Shown here piece by piece: positions 1 to 8,568 of a stretch of DNA of 9,162 bases. The DNA comes from Christensenellaceae bacterium (GTDB lineage: Bacteria > Bacillota > Clostridia > Christensenellales > UBA1750). Under the pieces are notes generated by a model. That model saw only the letters and a program-made list of their open reading frames with translations, was not told the origin of the DNA and did not search any database. Each line of letters begins with the position of its first letter. Within the stretch, counting starts at the first letter, position 1. Both the position numbers and the translations under genes were made by a program. The stretch lies in the NCBI GenBank assembly GCA_031287285.1, contig JAITTC010000007.1:1-9162 (forward strand), in the 5' to 3' direction.

Positions 1-340
1 GGAAGGCCTGCAGCGCCTCCGTCGCATACCCGTTGTTCGCGTGCGCCTTGGCGATGCGGTAGCCGACCTCCCAGCCGGAGGCGATCGGCACCGCCTCCAC
101 ATGGCCGATCTGCCGCCCGTCCTTCAGAACGACCGGGTAGACGAGCGGAGCGCCCTTGCAGCGATAAAAGGCGATGAGCCTTGCAATCGCCTCCCTTGCC
201 TCATCGAGCGTTTCGAATACCTCGTCAGGCATGAACTCCTTATTGTCGCCTTCGAGGGATTGAAGCCAAACGCTTTGGGCCATGCCCATTTCGAAGCTCG
301 TGATTGCCAGCCGGGCCGTTTCAATCGGGGTTTTCAGCAT
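1..340 (-). CDS. GNAT-family N-acetyltransferase (RimJ/RimL-like), C-terminus cut by window edge
   Basis: Only the first 113 codons are in the window. The product begins MLKTPIETARLAIT, the usual opening of RimJ/RimL-type GNAT proteins (ExxRLxLR-like strand). Residues 93-110 read GYRIAKAHANNGYATEAL, the family's motif A region, where the acetyl-CoA pyrophosphate loop normally reads GxGYATEA; here the first glycine of that loop is Asn, a mild deviation. Proteins of this type transfer acetyl from acetyl-CoA to an amine (protein N-terminus, antibiotic or small molecule); the substrate cannot be told from the sequence. The ATG at 338-340 is chosen because GGAAGGAG lies at 347-354, six bases upstream. 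The gene starts inside the last codons of the SLOG gene (20-base overlap), so it is probably the fifth gene of the uvrB operon. The family call is good; the function is open. Confidence 0.82.
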   Translation of the reverse strand, partial: MLKTPIETARLAITSFEMGMAQSVWLQSLEGDNKEFMPDEVFETLDEAREAIARLIAFYRCKGAPLVYPVVLKDGRQIGHVEAVPIASGWEVGYRIAKAHANNGYATEALQAF

Positions 341-892
341 TTTGTGCTCCTTCCTGCAGCAGGCTCGTCTGCACGCCCATGTTCTCAAACTCGACGCGAA
401 GCTCGGGCACGCGCAAAATCACGATGGGCTTGCCCTTTTTGCGCGCGTAATTCAGGGTTTGGTAGCTGCCGCCGCTGGTCTTGCCGCTCCACACGGCCAG
501 GAGCACGTCAGCCTTCTCGACCATGTAGCGGTTTCTGCGGTGGTAGCAGCCGATGGAATAGCCTTCTTGCATCGCGACGACGGAATCGCAGCTTTTAAGG
601 ATGCGGCGGTGCCTGCCCTCGTGCTCGCTCGACCAGGAAAGCCCCTGCCCTTCGAAGGGCAGGGCGGCTTCTAGTGTAACCTGCAGCTCCGCCTTCAGGC
701 GCAGCACGGCCTCGGCGGCGATTTGGTCAAGCCCCAGCGCCATGCCAGAGATGAAGTGCCGCACGCCCCGCTCGAGAGCGAGCCCGCGGATCAGCGCATA
801 GAGCGCTTCCTTCATCAGGCGGCAGTCCTCGCCCTCCTCATCCCGCAGAAGCTCTAAATCGGCAGGCCTGTGGCCCGTAAAGCAACAGCTTT

Positions 893-896
<4 letters not shown>
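321..896 (-). CDS. SLOG-family protein, YpsA/DUF1273-like
   Basis: A 191-residue protein that opens with a beta strand and TGHRP (residues 7-11), the hallmark of the YpsA/DUF1273 branch of the SLOG (Rossmann-like, LOG/DprA-related) superfamily. Further family features are SGMALGLDQIAAEAV (50-64), the LPFEGQ...W stretch (79-88) and VWSGKTSGGSYQTLNYA (135-151), which matches the phosphate-binding GG(T/S)xxT turn. SLOG proteins are thought to bind nucleotide or nucleotide-derived ligands; YpsA in Bacillus/Staphylococcus has been linked to cell division, but no reaction is established. Its ATG overlaps the uvrA stop by four bases (ATGA, 893-896) with only a weak upstream Shine-Dalgarno match, which suggests translational coupling to uvrA. 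Its last codons carry the ribosome binding site for the acetyltransferase. The C-terminal 20 residues look disordered. Family call confident, role unknown. Confidence 0.85.
643..664. repeat. Perfect 22-base palindrome inside the SLOG gene
   Basis: CCCTGCCCTTCGAAGGGCAGGG is its own reverse complement over all 22 bases, centred on TTCGAA. It encodes the conserved LPFEGQG part of the SLOG protein, so the protein constraint explains part of it. In mRNA it can form a hairpin with a 4-base loop in mid-gene. Confidence 0.8.
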
Positions 897-3820
<2,924 letters not shown>

Positions 3821-3836
3821 ACTGCAAAAACCCCCG

Positions 3837-4307
3837 CTAATCCTTGATTAAATCGCAAAACGGCGCGCCCAGAAGCGCGGCCAGGGGCTCCGGCTCCACG
3901 CACAGCATCGTACCGCGCGCGCCGGAGCTTAAAAAAATACGGCTAAAGAGGATCGCGGTTTCGTCGAAGAAGCTGGGAAAGTCCTTCTTCATGCCGATCG
4001 GCGAGCAGCCGCCGCGCAGGTAGCCGGTCACTGCCTTTAGGTCCTTCACGGGCAGCATTTCCACTGCCTTGTCGCCCAAGGCTTTGGCCGCCTTCTTCAA
4101 ATCGAGCTCCCCGCCGCAGGGGATGCAGAACACCGCATAGCCCTTCTTCCCGCCCCTTGCCACCAGGGTCTTAAAGAGGCGTTCGGGCGGGATTTTGAGC
4201 TTTTTTGCCGTGCTCAGGCCCGAAAGGTCGCCTTCATCCACCTCGTACTCGAGCGCTTCGTACAGGATCCCGGCCTGTTCCAGCAGGCGCATCGCGTTGG
4301 TCTTCAT
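3837..4307 (-). CDS. ybaK: YbaK/EbsC-family Cys-tRNA(Pro) deacylase
   Basis: A 156-residue single-domain protein of normal length for the YbaK/ProX editing family. It shows the conserved lysine in FKTLVA (Lys46, the position known to be essential in Haemophilus YbaK), followed by CIPCGGELDLKKAAKAL (61-77) and GYLRGGCSPIGMKK (95-108), the family's signature loop that lines the substrate pocket. YbaK hydrolyses Cys-tRNA(Pro), which prolyl-tRNA synthetase makes by mistake, so it guards translation accuracy. The gene lies between uvrB and uvrA. Its ATG overlaps the uvrB TGA by four bases (4304-4307) and no good Shine-Dalgarno precedes it, so ribosomes finishing uvrB probably reinitiate here. Editing of Cys-tRNA(Pro) is inferred from the family; related members can differ in which tRNA they edit. 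Confidence 0.92.
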   Translation of the reverse strand: MKTNAMRLLEQAGILYEALEYEVDEGDLSGLSTAKKLKIPPERLFKTLVARGGKKGYAVFCIPCGGELDLKKAAKALGDKAVEMLPVKDLKAVTGYLRGGCSPIGMKKDFPSFFDETAILFSRIFLSSGARGTMLCVEPEPLAALLGAPFCDLIKD

Positions 4308-6310
4308 CTGCGCGGGCGCCTGCGCTTGCGGCCCCGCTGCTGCTGGGCGCTCTGCACGACCTTTTCACCCTTCAGGGCCAGCATCTGGTCGCGCAGCTTG
4401 GCGGCCTTTTCAAAGTCGAGCTTGCCCGCTGCCTCCAGCATCTGCTCCTCGATATGCTCGATGGCCAGCCGCTTTTCGTCCTCGTCCATGGCGGAAACCG
4501 CGCCCTCGTCTGGCCCGCGCGAAACCACCAAAAGCTCGGCCACCGCCTTGCGCACGGTTTCCGGCTTGATATGATGCTCCTCGTTGTAGAGCATCTGCTT
4601 TTCGCGGCGGCGGTTCGTTTCGTCGATGGCGGCACGCATCGAGTCGGTGATGGTGTCTGCATACATGATGACCTTGCCGTCGACATTGCGGGCGGCCCTG
4701 CCGATGGTCTGGATCAGCGAGGTTTCAGAGCGTAAAAAGCCCTCTTTATCGGCGTCGAGGATGGCGACCATCTCGACTTCCGGCAGGTCGAGCCCTTCGC
4801 GGAGCAGGTTGATGCCCACCAGAACGTCGAAGGCCCCCAGGCGCAGATCGCGCAGGATCTCGATGCGCTCCAGGGTGTCAACATCCGAGTGGAGATAGCG
4901 CACCTTCAGCGAAAGATCCTTTAAATAATCGGTCAGGCTCTCAGCCATGCGCTTGGTGAGCGTCGTCACCAGCGCGCGGTTGCCCCGGGCCGTCACCTCG
5001 CGCAGGCGGCCGACCAAATCGTCCACCTGCCCCTGCGCGGGCACCACCACGATTTCCGGGTCGATCAGCCCGGTCGGGCGGATGATCTGTTCGACGACCT
5101 GGCCCGCGCGCTGAAGCTCATAGGCGGCTGGCGTCGCCGAAACAAAGAGGCACTGGCCGATCCGATCCTCGAATTCGTCGAAGCGAAGGGGGCGGTTATC
5201 GAAGGCCGAGGGCAGGCGGAAGCCGTATTCCACCAGGTTTTTCTTGCGCGAGAAATCGCCCGCGAACATCGCGCGCACCTGCGGAATCGTCGCGTGGGAC
5301 TCGTCCACCATCAAAAGAAAGTCCTTGGGGAAGTAGTCAAGCAGCGTAAACGGCGCCTGGCCAGGCTGCCTGCCGTCGAAATAGCGCGAGTAGTTCTCTA
5401 TCCCCGCGCACATGCCCACCTCGCGCAGCATCTCGATGTCGTACAGGGTGCGCTGCTCGATGCGCTGCGCTTCCAGCAGCTTATCTTCCCCCTTAAATTT
5501 CTTGATCTGCAAGAGCAGGTCCTGTTCGATCTGCCCGAGCTGGGCTTCGAGCTTTTCGCGCGGGACGACATAGTGCGTCGCCGGGAAGATGATGACGTGC
5601 TTAAAATGCGCGGTGACGGAGCCCGTCAGCACGTCGATTTCGCTGATGCGCTCGAGTTCGTCGCCGAAGAATTCGAGCCGGATGCCCTTTTTTTCTTGCC
5701 CCACGGGGATGACATCCACGATATCGCCCCGCACGCGGAAGGTGCCGCGCTCCATGCTCAAGTCGTTGCGCTCATATTGGTTGTCGATCAGCAACCGAAT
5801 GACCTCGTCGCGGTCCTTGTTCATGCCCTCGCGAAGCGACAGCGCCATGTTCTCGTATTCCGAGGGGTCGCCCATCGAGTAGATGCACGAAACCGAGGAA
5901 ACCACGATCACGTCGCGCCTCTCTTGCAGGGATGCGGTCGCTGAGTGGCGCAATCTGTCGATTTCGTCGTTGATGGCCGAGTCCTTTTCGATGTAGGTAT
6001 CGGTCGAGGCGATGTAGGCCTCCGGCTGGTAATAATCGTAGTAAGAAACGAAGTATTCCACGGCGTTATGGGGAAAGATCTCTTTAAACTCGGCGCAAAG
6101 CTGGGCCGCAAGCGTCTTGTTGTGCGCAAGAACCAGCGTGGGGCGCTGCACCCGCTCGATCACGTTGGCCATGGTGAAGGTCTTGCCCGAGCCGGTCACG
6201 CCGAGCAGCACCTGGGCCTTGAGGCCGTCTTCAATGCCCGCGGCGAGCCTGTCGATGGCAGCCGGCTGATCGCCCCTGGGCACCATGCCGTTGCCGATCT
6301 CAAAGCGCAT
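4304..6310 (-). CDS. uvrB: Excinuclease ABC subunit B (UvrB)
   Basis: A complete 668-residue UvrB, the helicase-like subunit that verifies the lesion and recruits UvrC for incision. Visible parts: Walker A GVTGSGKT (37-44); the aromatic beta-hairpin YYDYYQPEAYI (90-100) that is pushed between DNA strands; DESHAT (336-341) as helicase motif II; SATPA (391-395, motif III); GINLLREGLDLPEV (499-512) and QTIGRAARN (534-542) as motifs V and VI; and a C-terminal UVR coiled-coil domain (about 613-648, EEQMLEAAGKLDFEKAAKLR) that contacts UvrC. A basic tail (RKRRRPRR) closes the protein. GGGGAGGG at 6318-6325, seven bases before the ATG, is a good ribosome site, and this is the first gene of the cluster. 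No LexA/DinR-type operator was recognised upstream, so SOS control is not supported by what is visible. Confidence 0.98.
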   Translation of the reverse strand: MRFEIGNGMVPRGDQPAAIDRLAAGIEDGLKAQVLLGVTGSGKTFTMANVIERVQRPTLVLAHNKTLAAQLCAEFKEIFPHNAVEYFVSYYDYYQPEAYIASTDTYIEKDSAINDEIDRLRHSATASLQERRDVIVVSSVSCIYSMGDPSEYENMALSLREGMNKDRDEVIRLLIDNQYERNDLSMERGTFRVRGDIVDVIPVGQEKKGIRLEFFGDELERISEIDVLTGSVTAHFKHVIIFPATHYVVPREKLEAQLGQIEQDLLLQIKKFKGEDKLLEAQRIEQRTLYDIEMLREVGMCAGIENYSRYFDGRQPGQAPFTLLDYFPKDFLLMVDESHATIPQVRAMFAGDFSRKKNLVEYGFRLPSAFDNRPLRFDEFEDRIGQCLFVSATPAAYELQRAGQVVEQIIRPTGLIDPEIVVVPAQGQVDDLVGRLREVTARGNRALVTTLTKRMAESLTDYLKDLSLKVRYLHSDVDTLERIEILRDLRLGAFDVLVGINLLREGLDLPEVEMVAILDADKEGFLRSETSLIQTIGRAARNVDGKVIMYADTITDSMRAAIDETNRRREKQMLYNEEHHIKPETVRKAVAELLVVSRGPDEGAVSAMDEDEKRLAIEHIEEQMLEAAGKLDFEKAAKLRDQMLALKGEKVVQSAQQQRGRKRRRPRR

Positions 6311-6317
6311 GCTTCTT

Positions 6318-6325
6318 CCCTCCCC
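6318..6325 (-). promoter_or_regulatory. Ribosome binding site of uvrB
   Basis: Reads GGGGAGGG on the minus strand, seven bases before the uvrB ATG. It is the clearest Shine-Dalgarno site in the repair cluster; ybaK and SLOG start at stop-start overlaps with weak or no such site. Confidence 0.75.
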
Positions 6326-6345
6326 ATAGCTAAATTCGCGTTAAC

Positions 6346-6354
6346 AGTATATCA
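6346..6354 (-). promoter_or_regulatory. Candidate extended -10 promoter for the uvrB operon
   Basis: On the minus strand the bases read TGATATACT: a TATACT hexamer (5 of 6 to TATAAT) with the TG dinucleotide one base upstream that defines extended -10 promoters. It lies about 36 bases before the uvrB start, leaving a short leader with the ribosome site. No good -35 hexamer is seen at 16-18 bases, which extended -10 promoters tolerate. This is prediction from sequence only; the GTTAAC six-base palindrome just downstream has no assigned role. Confidence 0.5.
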
Positions 6355-6625
6355 CAAAGCGCCATTTTTGCGCGCCGCTCACTTAAATTTTACTTCCTGT
6401 TCGCCCCTTCTCGCGCGCTGCGCCGCACCCTTCCCCGCGCTGGCCGCAAAAGAGCCGCCAGCCTGCCTGCAGGCCCCTCCGGGCTCGCCCCCCGAGGGCG
6501 TAACCCGAGCCGCATCGTTGCATTCCGCCTTTCTTGTTCCCGCGAAGCTTTGGCCTGCATCCTCGGCATCGCAGCCAAAAGCTGCAAGGGCTGGGGTTTA
6601 ACGCACAAAGCTCGAATGGCAGAGG

Positions 6626-6736
6626 CGGCGGGCTGCGAGCGATAGCGAGCAGGCAAAGGTGGGAATACGGCGCATGTTTTTAACATGCGCCGTGTCCCCA
6701 CCTTTGCTTACGGCTGCGGAGCAGACGAGCCCGCCG
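6626..6736. repeat. Outer inverted repeat enclosing the 26-bp hairpin
   Basis: CGGCGGGCT at 6626-6634 is the exact reverse complement of AGCCCGCCG at 6728-6736. The pair brackets the long hairpin nearly symmetrically (18 bases on the left, 20 on the right), giving a nested stem layout typical of REP/MITE-like repeats or a folded RNA. The nesting is seen directly; the class of element is inference. Confidence 0.6.
6653..6707. repeat. Long inverted repeat: 26-bp stem, 3-base loop
   Basis: Arms 6653-6678 and 6682-6707 pair around a TTT loop. The inner 12 positions (ACGGCGCATGTT against AACATGCGCCGT) are perfect. The whole stem has only two non-Watson-Crick positions (6664 and 6666), one of which is a G-T wobble in RNA from either strand. 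Beginning and end read GCAAAGGTGGG and CCCCACCTTTGC. No T-tract follows directly on either strand, so it is not a textbook terminator, although it could stop or protect the 3' end of the CYTH transcript. Confidence 0.85.
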
Positions 6737-6765
6737 TCCCGGCGCGAGCGAAGCGAGCGCCGGGA
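6737..6765 (-). terminator. Hairpin just after the CYTH stop, possible transcript end
   Basis: TCCCGGCGC (6737-6745) and GCGCCGGGA (6757-6765) form a perfect 9-bp GC-rich stem with an 11-base loop GAGCGAAGCGA. It begins three bases past the CYTH stop codon. There is no U-run afterwards, so it is a weak candidate for intrinsic termination and may instead be a 3' stabilising structure or one end of the repeat block. Confidence 0.4.
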
Positions 6766-6768
6766 CTC

Positions 6769-7335
6769 TTACCTGGCCGCGCGCAGCGCGGCCAGGAAGC
6801 GCCCATATTTGCCCGCGCTTGGCGGGGCATAGGGAATGTGCAGCCTTTGCAACAGGGCGAGGGCATCGCCGGCTCTCGCCGTTTCGATTTCGAGCTCAAA
6901 GTCCCGCCGCCCGAAATAATGGCTTTCGTCAAGCGAGAGCAGCATCCCTTCCGCAATAAAATCGCGCCGGAAGGTGCGTAAGGCCCCTAAAAGGAAGTAG
7001 GGGCCGGCTGAAACGCCTTCCGGCAGGCCGAGAGCTCCTTTTTCTAAAAGGAGTTCCTTGGGCAATTCAGCGAGAGGCCACGAAAACTCCAGGCTTTTTC
7101 GCGCGCCACCCTCCGTCCCTGTAAAGAGCTTATATTGCGCGGTGAGCGCGCCGCCCTTTTGCCGCGCGCGCAGGGAATCGCCTTGCCGCAGAAGCAAGAA
7201 ATCCCGAGTATCGAAATAATGGTTGGTCTGCTCCTGCGCTTTAGGCTTGCCAAAAAGCTCGGCAAGGCGCTCGCCAAGGGCTGGGAAGTCCTCTTCGCGC
7301 ACGATGGTCTTGAGTTCCAACTCGGTTTCTGGCAT
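6769..7335 (-). CDS. CYTH-domain protein (triphosphate tunnel enzyme family, YjbK-like)
   Basis: A 188-residue protein that opens with the defining ExExK motif (ELELK, residues 5-9). Other tunnel residues follow in family order: SLRAR (54-58), AQYKLF (66-71), ESHYFGRRDFELEIE (137-151, alternating acidic residues) and the closing SAGKYGRFL (173-181). CYTH proteins fold into an eight-strand beta barrel and act on triphosphate substrates with a divalent metal: tripolyphosphate, thiamine triphosphate, or in adenylate cyclase class IV, ATP. In Firmicutes the short single-domain form resembles YjbK, a likely inorganic triphosphatase, but the substrate is not decided here. The ATG at 7333-7335 has only an AGAGGGG-like weak site nearby. 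The gene stands alone between two hairpin regions. Confidence 0.88.
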   Translation of the reverse strand: MPETELELKTIVREEDFPALGERLAELFGKPKAQEQTNHYFDTRDFLLLRQGDSLRARQKGGALTAQYKLFTGTEGGARKSLEFSWPLAELPKELLLEKGALGLPEGVSAGPYFLLGALRTFRRDFIAEGMLLSLDESHYFGRRDFELEIETARAGDALALLQRLHIPYAPPSAGKYGRFLAALRAAR

Positions 7336-7377
7336 GGCGGCACCCCTCTTCCTTCGCTTTACTCATGGAAGGGCCCC

Positions 7378-7420
7378 AAAAACGATGGGGCCTGCGCAGC
7401 CTTTAGTGCGCAAGCCCCAT
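7378..7420 (-). terminator. Candidate intrinsic terminator after the coat gene pair
   Basis: ATGGGGC (7385-7391) and GCCCCAT (7414-7420) form the base of a stem. A 2x2 internal loop is followed by GCGCA (7394-7398) against TGCGC (7407-7411) with an 8-base loop. On the minus strand the stem is followed after two bases by TTTTT (7378-7382). This suits termination of the minus-strand coat genes ending at 7474. It lies about 50 bases before the CYTH start, so it could also act as an attenuator of read-through. Confidence 0.5.
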
Positions 7421-7422
7421 TG

Positions 7423-7448
7423 TAGCGCATTTTTGGGAAGATGCGCTA
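7423..7448. repeat. 8-bp inverted repeat downstream of the coat gene
   Basis: TAGCGCAT (7423-7430) and ATGCGCTA (7441-7448) are exact reverse complements around a 10-base spacer. On the plus strand a T-run lies within the loop rather than after the stem. A TACAAT hexamer on the minus strand (7419-7424) overlaps its edge and could be the -10 of the CYTH gene, but no -35 supports it. Confidence 0.45.
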
Positions 7449-7473
7449 GCCTGGATCGAAAAATAAGGGTATA

Positions 7474-7773
7474 CTAGAGCTGGGATTTGAGCTGAGTAAG
7501 CTCCTGCTTGGCCTGGTTGACCTTTTGCGCTTCCGCGTTTTCGATGTTGTACCAGCCGCGCTGCTGCATCTGGCAGAAGGTCTGGTGCTGGTCCTGCGAG
7601 GTGGAGCTCAGCGTGTTTTCAAAGAGCTGGCGCAGATCTTCGCTGGCGCATTCGCACAGGAAGGTGGCATAGAGGCCCACGAGGCGCTTCTCGGTGCCGA
7701 GCATGTCGGTGAGCATGATCTTATCGCTCATCTTGGCCTGCTGCTGGTTTTGCTGCGGGTTTTGGTTTTGCAT
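7474..7773 (-). CDS. Spore coat protein, CotF family
   Basis: A 99-residue protein. After a Gln/Asn-rich start (MQNQNPQQNQQQ) comes SDKIMLTDMLGTEKRLVGLY (16-35), then ECASEDLRQLF (41-51), and QMQQRGWYNIENAEAQKV (68-85). This is the CotF (PF07875-type) pattern: a ferritin-like helical pair with the closing QRGWY..A motif. CotF proteins are small structural proteins of the spore coat, made in the mother cell during sporulation. The ATG at 7771-7773 is preferred because AAGGAGGG (7781-7788) lies seven bases upstream; the longer open frame reaching to about 8025 runs through the neighbouring gene in another frame and is not real. It follows the smaller coat-like gene by 16 bases and shares its MQNQ start. 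A hairpin with T-run follows. Three cysteines could serve cross-linking (inference). Confidence 0.85.
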   Translation of the reverse strand: MQNQNPQQNQQQAKMSDKIMLTDMLGTEKRLVGLYATFLCECASEDLRQLFENTLSSTSQDQHQTFCQMQQRGWYNIENAEAQKVNQAKQELTQLKSQL

Positions 7774-7780
7774 CGGGATG

Positions 7781-7788
7781 CCCTCCTT
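7781..7788 (-). promoter_or_regulatory. Ribosome binding site of the CotF-family gene
   Basis: AAGGAGGG on the minus strand, seven bases before the ATG. It overlaps the stop region of the preceding small gene and fixes the start of the CotF-family gene at 7773 rather than further upstream. Confidence 0.8.
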
Positions 7789-7789
7789 C

Positions 7790-8005
7790 TTAATTATGGC
7801 TGCTGAGGTAGTTAAACAGCGAATCGAAGTGCTGCTTGTGGTGGGCGGCCAGGGTGCCCGCGTGCGAACTGAGATTTTGGTCGAGGAACTGCCTTGCGTA
7901 GGCATCATATTTGCTGTAGGCGACGGCTTCCTGCTCCATCTGCTCCTTGAGGATGGACAGAGCCTTGGTGTCGAGCTTTTGGCTGGACTGCGCTTGGTTT
8001 TGCAT
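7790..8005 (-). CDS. Small CotF-like/ferritin-like coat protein, partner of the downstream CotF gene
   Basis: A 71-residue protein from the ATG at 8003-8005. It starts MQNQAQSSQ, then has LDTKALSILKEQMEQEAV (10-27), YSKYDAYARQFLDQNL (29-44) and AHHKQHFDSLFNYLSS (53-68). The spacing ExxxxxKYxxYAxxxxDxxL...HxxHxxxLxxxL resembles small two-helix proteins annotated as spore coat proteins in Clostridia; this is recognised from the pattern, not from a search. AAGGAGG (8016-8022), ten bases upstream, favours this ATG. A longer form from the ATG at 8051-8053 (87 residues) is possible but would place that ribosome site inside the gene. It and the next gene are probably one sporulation operon. No clear mother-cell sigma promoter was recognised upstream. 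Confidence 0.68.
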   Translation of the reverse strand: MQNQAQSSQKLDTKALSILKEQMEQEAVAYSKYDAYARQFLDQNLSSHAGTLAAHHKQHFDSLFNYLSSHN

Positions 8006-8086
8006 CTGATGAACGCCTCCTTCAAAGTTTTGCCAAAATAGTGCTTCAGTCATGAAGACTTCCGCGTTAGTTTGTGAGGAAACAAG
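8006..8086. promoter_or_regulatory. Divergent intergenic region between the coat pair and recX
   Basis: These 81 bases must carry starts for both directions unless recX is read from further away. A weak plus-strand pair TTGCCA (8030-8035) and TGAAGA, 17 bases apart, is the best housekeeping match seen. CTTCA/TGAAG forms a 5-bp inverted repeat across 8044-8057. Neither is strong. No sporulation sigma element was identified with confidence. Confidence 0.3.
8016..8022 (-). promoter_or_regulatory. Ribosome binding site that decides the start of the small coat gene
   Basis: AAGGAGG on the minus strand, ten bases from the ATG at 8003-8005. The match is strong and argues against the longer 87-residue reading that begins at 8053, whose own site (GGAAG, five bases off) is weak. 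Confidence 0.6.
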
Positions 8087-8566
8087 GTGAATTATGCGAT
8101 GACGAAAAAGTCAGAAAAGACCGCTTTTCAAACCGCAATCGGCTATTTGAGCCTGCGCGCCGCGCCGCTGAAGACCATTCGCGAATACTTGCAAAAAAAG
8201 GGCTTTTCGCCGGAGGAAATCGAGGCGGCGGCCGAAAAGCTGGTCGAGCACGGCATCGTGAAAGAGAGCGATTACGCCAAGCGCTTCGTTGAAACACACC
8301 CCTCTGCGGGGCCCAGGCTTTTGAGGCTGAAGCTTCGGCAAAAGGGCCTGAGCGACGAAGACACGAGGGCGGCGCTCGATGAAATCAGCCCTGAAGCGGA
8401 GGCGGAGCGCGCCCTTGCCCTTTTGCGCAAAAAGCTGGGCGAAAATCCGGCGCCGGAGGCGCTGCAAAAGGGCGCGCAGGCGCTCTTGCGGCGGGGATTT
8501 TCTTACGCGGCGGCACGCTCTGCGGCGAAGCTGCTGGGCGACGAAGCCCTTTTTGAGGAGGAATGA
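8087..8566 (+). CDS. recX: Regulatory protein RecX
   Basis: A 159-residue, charged, all-helical protein with the RecX layout of repeated three-helix units: AIGYLSLRAAPLKTIREYL (17-35) with GFSPEEIEAAAEKLVEHGIV (39-58), then SDYAKRFVET (61-70), RLLRLKLRQKGLSDEDTRAAL (77-97), and a third unit near 106-150 ending in RRGFSYAAARSAAKLL. RecX binds RecA filaments and limits or modulates strand exchange, so it tunes recombination and SOS signalling. recA is not nearby. The start is uncertain: GTG at 8087 has GAGG (8077-8080) seven bases upstream, while ATG at 8099 has AAGGTG before it; they differ by four residues. recX and birA are packed together: the recX stop lies at the birA start. Length and composition suit the family; sequence conservation of RecX is low, so the call rests on pattern. 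Confidence 0.85.
   Translation: MNYAMTKKSEKTAFQTAIGYLSLRAAPLKTIREYLQKKGFSPEEIEAAAEKLVEHGIVKESDYAKRFVETHPSAGPRLLRLKLRQKGLSDEDTRAALDEISPEAEAERALALLRKKLGENPAPEALQKGAQALLRRGFSYAAARSAAKLLGDEALFEEE
8555..8562 (+). promoter_or_regulatory. Ribosome binding site that decides the birA start
   Basis: GAGGAGGA encodes the acidic end of RecX and lies seven bases before GTG 8569-8571, ideal spacing. It directly abuts ATG 8563-8565, too close to serve it well. Confidence 0.65.
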
Positions 8567-8568
8567 GC

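Larger units (their letters stand above)
6311..6768. other. 458-base noncoding, hairpin-rich block between uvrB and the CYTH gene
   Basis: No convincing gene was found here on either strand; the open frames lack family features and have no fitting ribosome sites. The uvrB side (6311-6400) is more AT-rich and holds the promoter. The rest is GC-rich and full of inverted repeats: GCTTTGGC at 6547-6554 against GCCAAAAGC at 6574-6582, an overlapping GCAGC/GCTGC pair (6571-6585), a GCCTGCAGGC palindrome near 6470, and the large nested hairpin further right. Two near-identical segments, GCGAGCGATAGCGAGC (6635-6650) and GCGAGCGAAGCGAGC (6743-6757), flank the large hairpin in the same orientation. The block could be a dispersed genome repeat or part of the CYTH transcript's 3' end; copy number cannot be judged from one window. 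Confidence 0.6.

Noticed and set aside
41..674. Plus-strand open frames over the GNAT and SLOG genes
   Set aside because: The minus-strand frames carry clear family motifs (TGHRP, GYATEAL) and ribosome sites; the plus frames carry none.
6311..6400. LexA/DinR-type SOS operator upstream of uvrB
   Set aside because: No CGAAC-N4-GTTCG or CTGT-N8-ACAG-like dyad was found; only a GTTAAC hexamer and a short GCGC pair are present.
6390..6701. Minus-strand 103-codon frame in the noncoding block
   Set aside because: Composition is Arg/Ala-rich as expected from GC-rich noncoding DNA, the start lies within the large hairpin, and there is no ribosome site or motif.
6626..6765. CRISPR array or tRNA in the repeat block
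   Set aside because: Repeats are not regularly spaced and only two similar motifs occur; no cloverleaf with T-loop GGTTCRANNCC was found.
7470..7475. TATACT on the plus strand as a promoter
   Set aside because: No plus-strand gene follows for about 600 bases and the hexamer overlaps the coat gene stop codon.
7774..8025. Upstream extension of the CotF-family gene to 183 residues
   Set aside because: The extension reads through the 71-residue gene in another frame with Arg/Ser/Pro-rich nonsense-like sequence; AAGGAGGG at 7781-7788 marks the true start.
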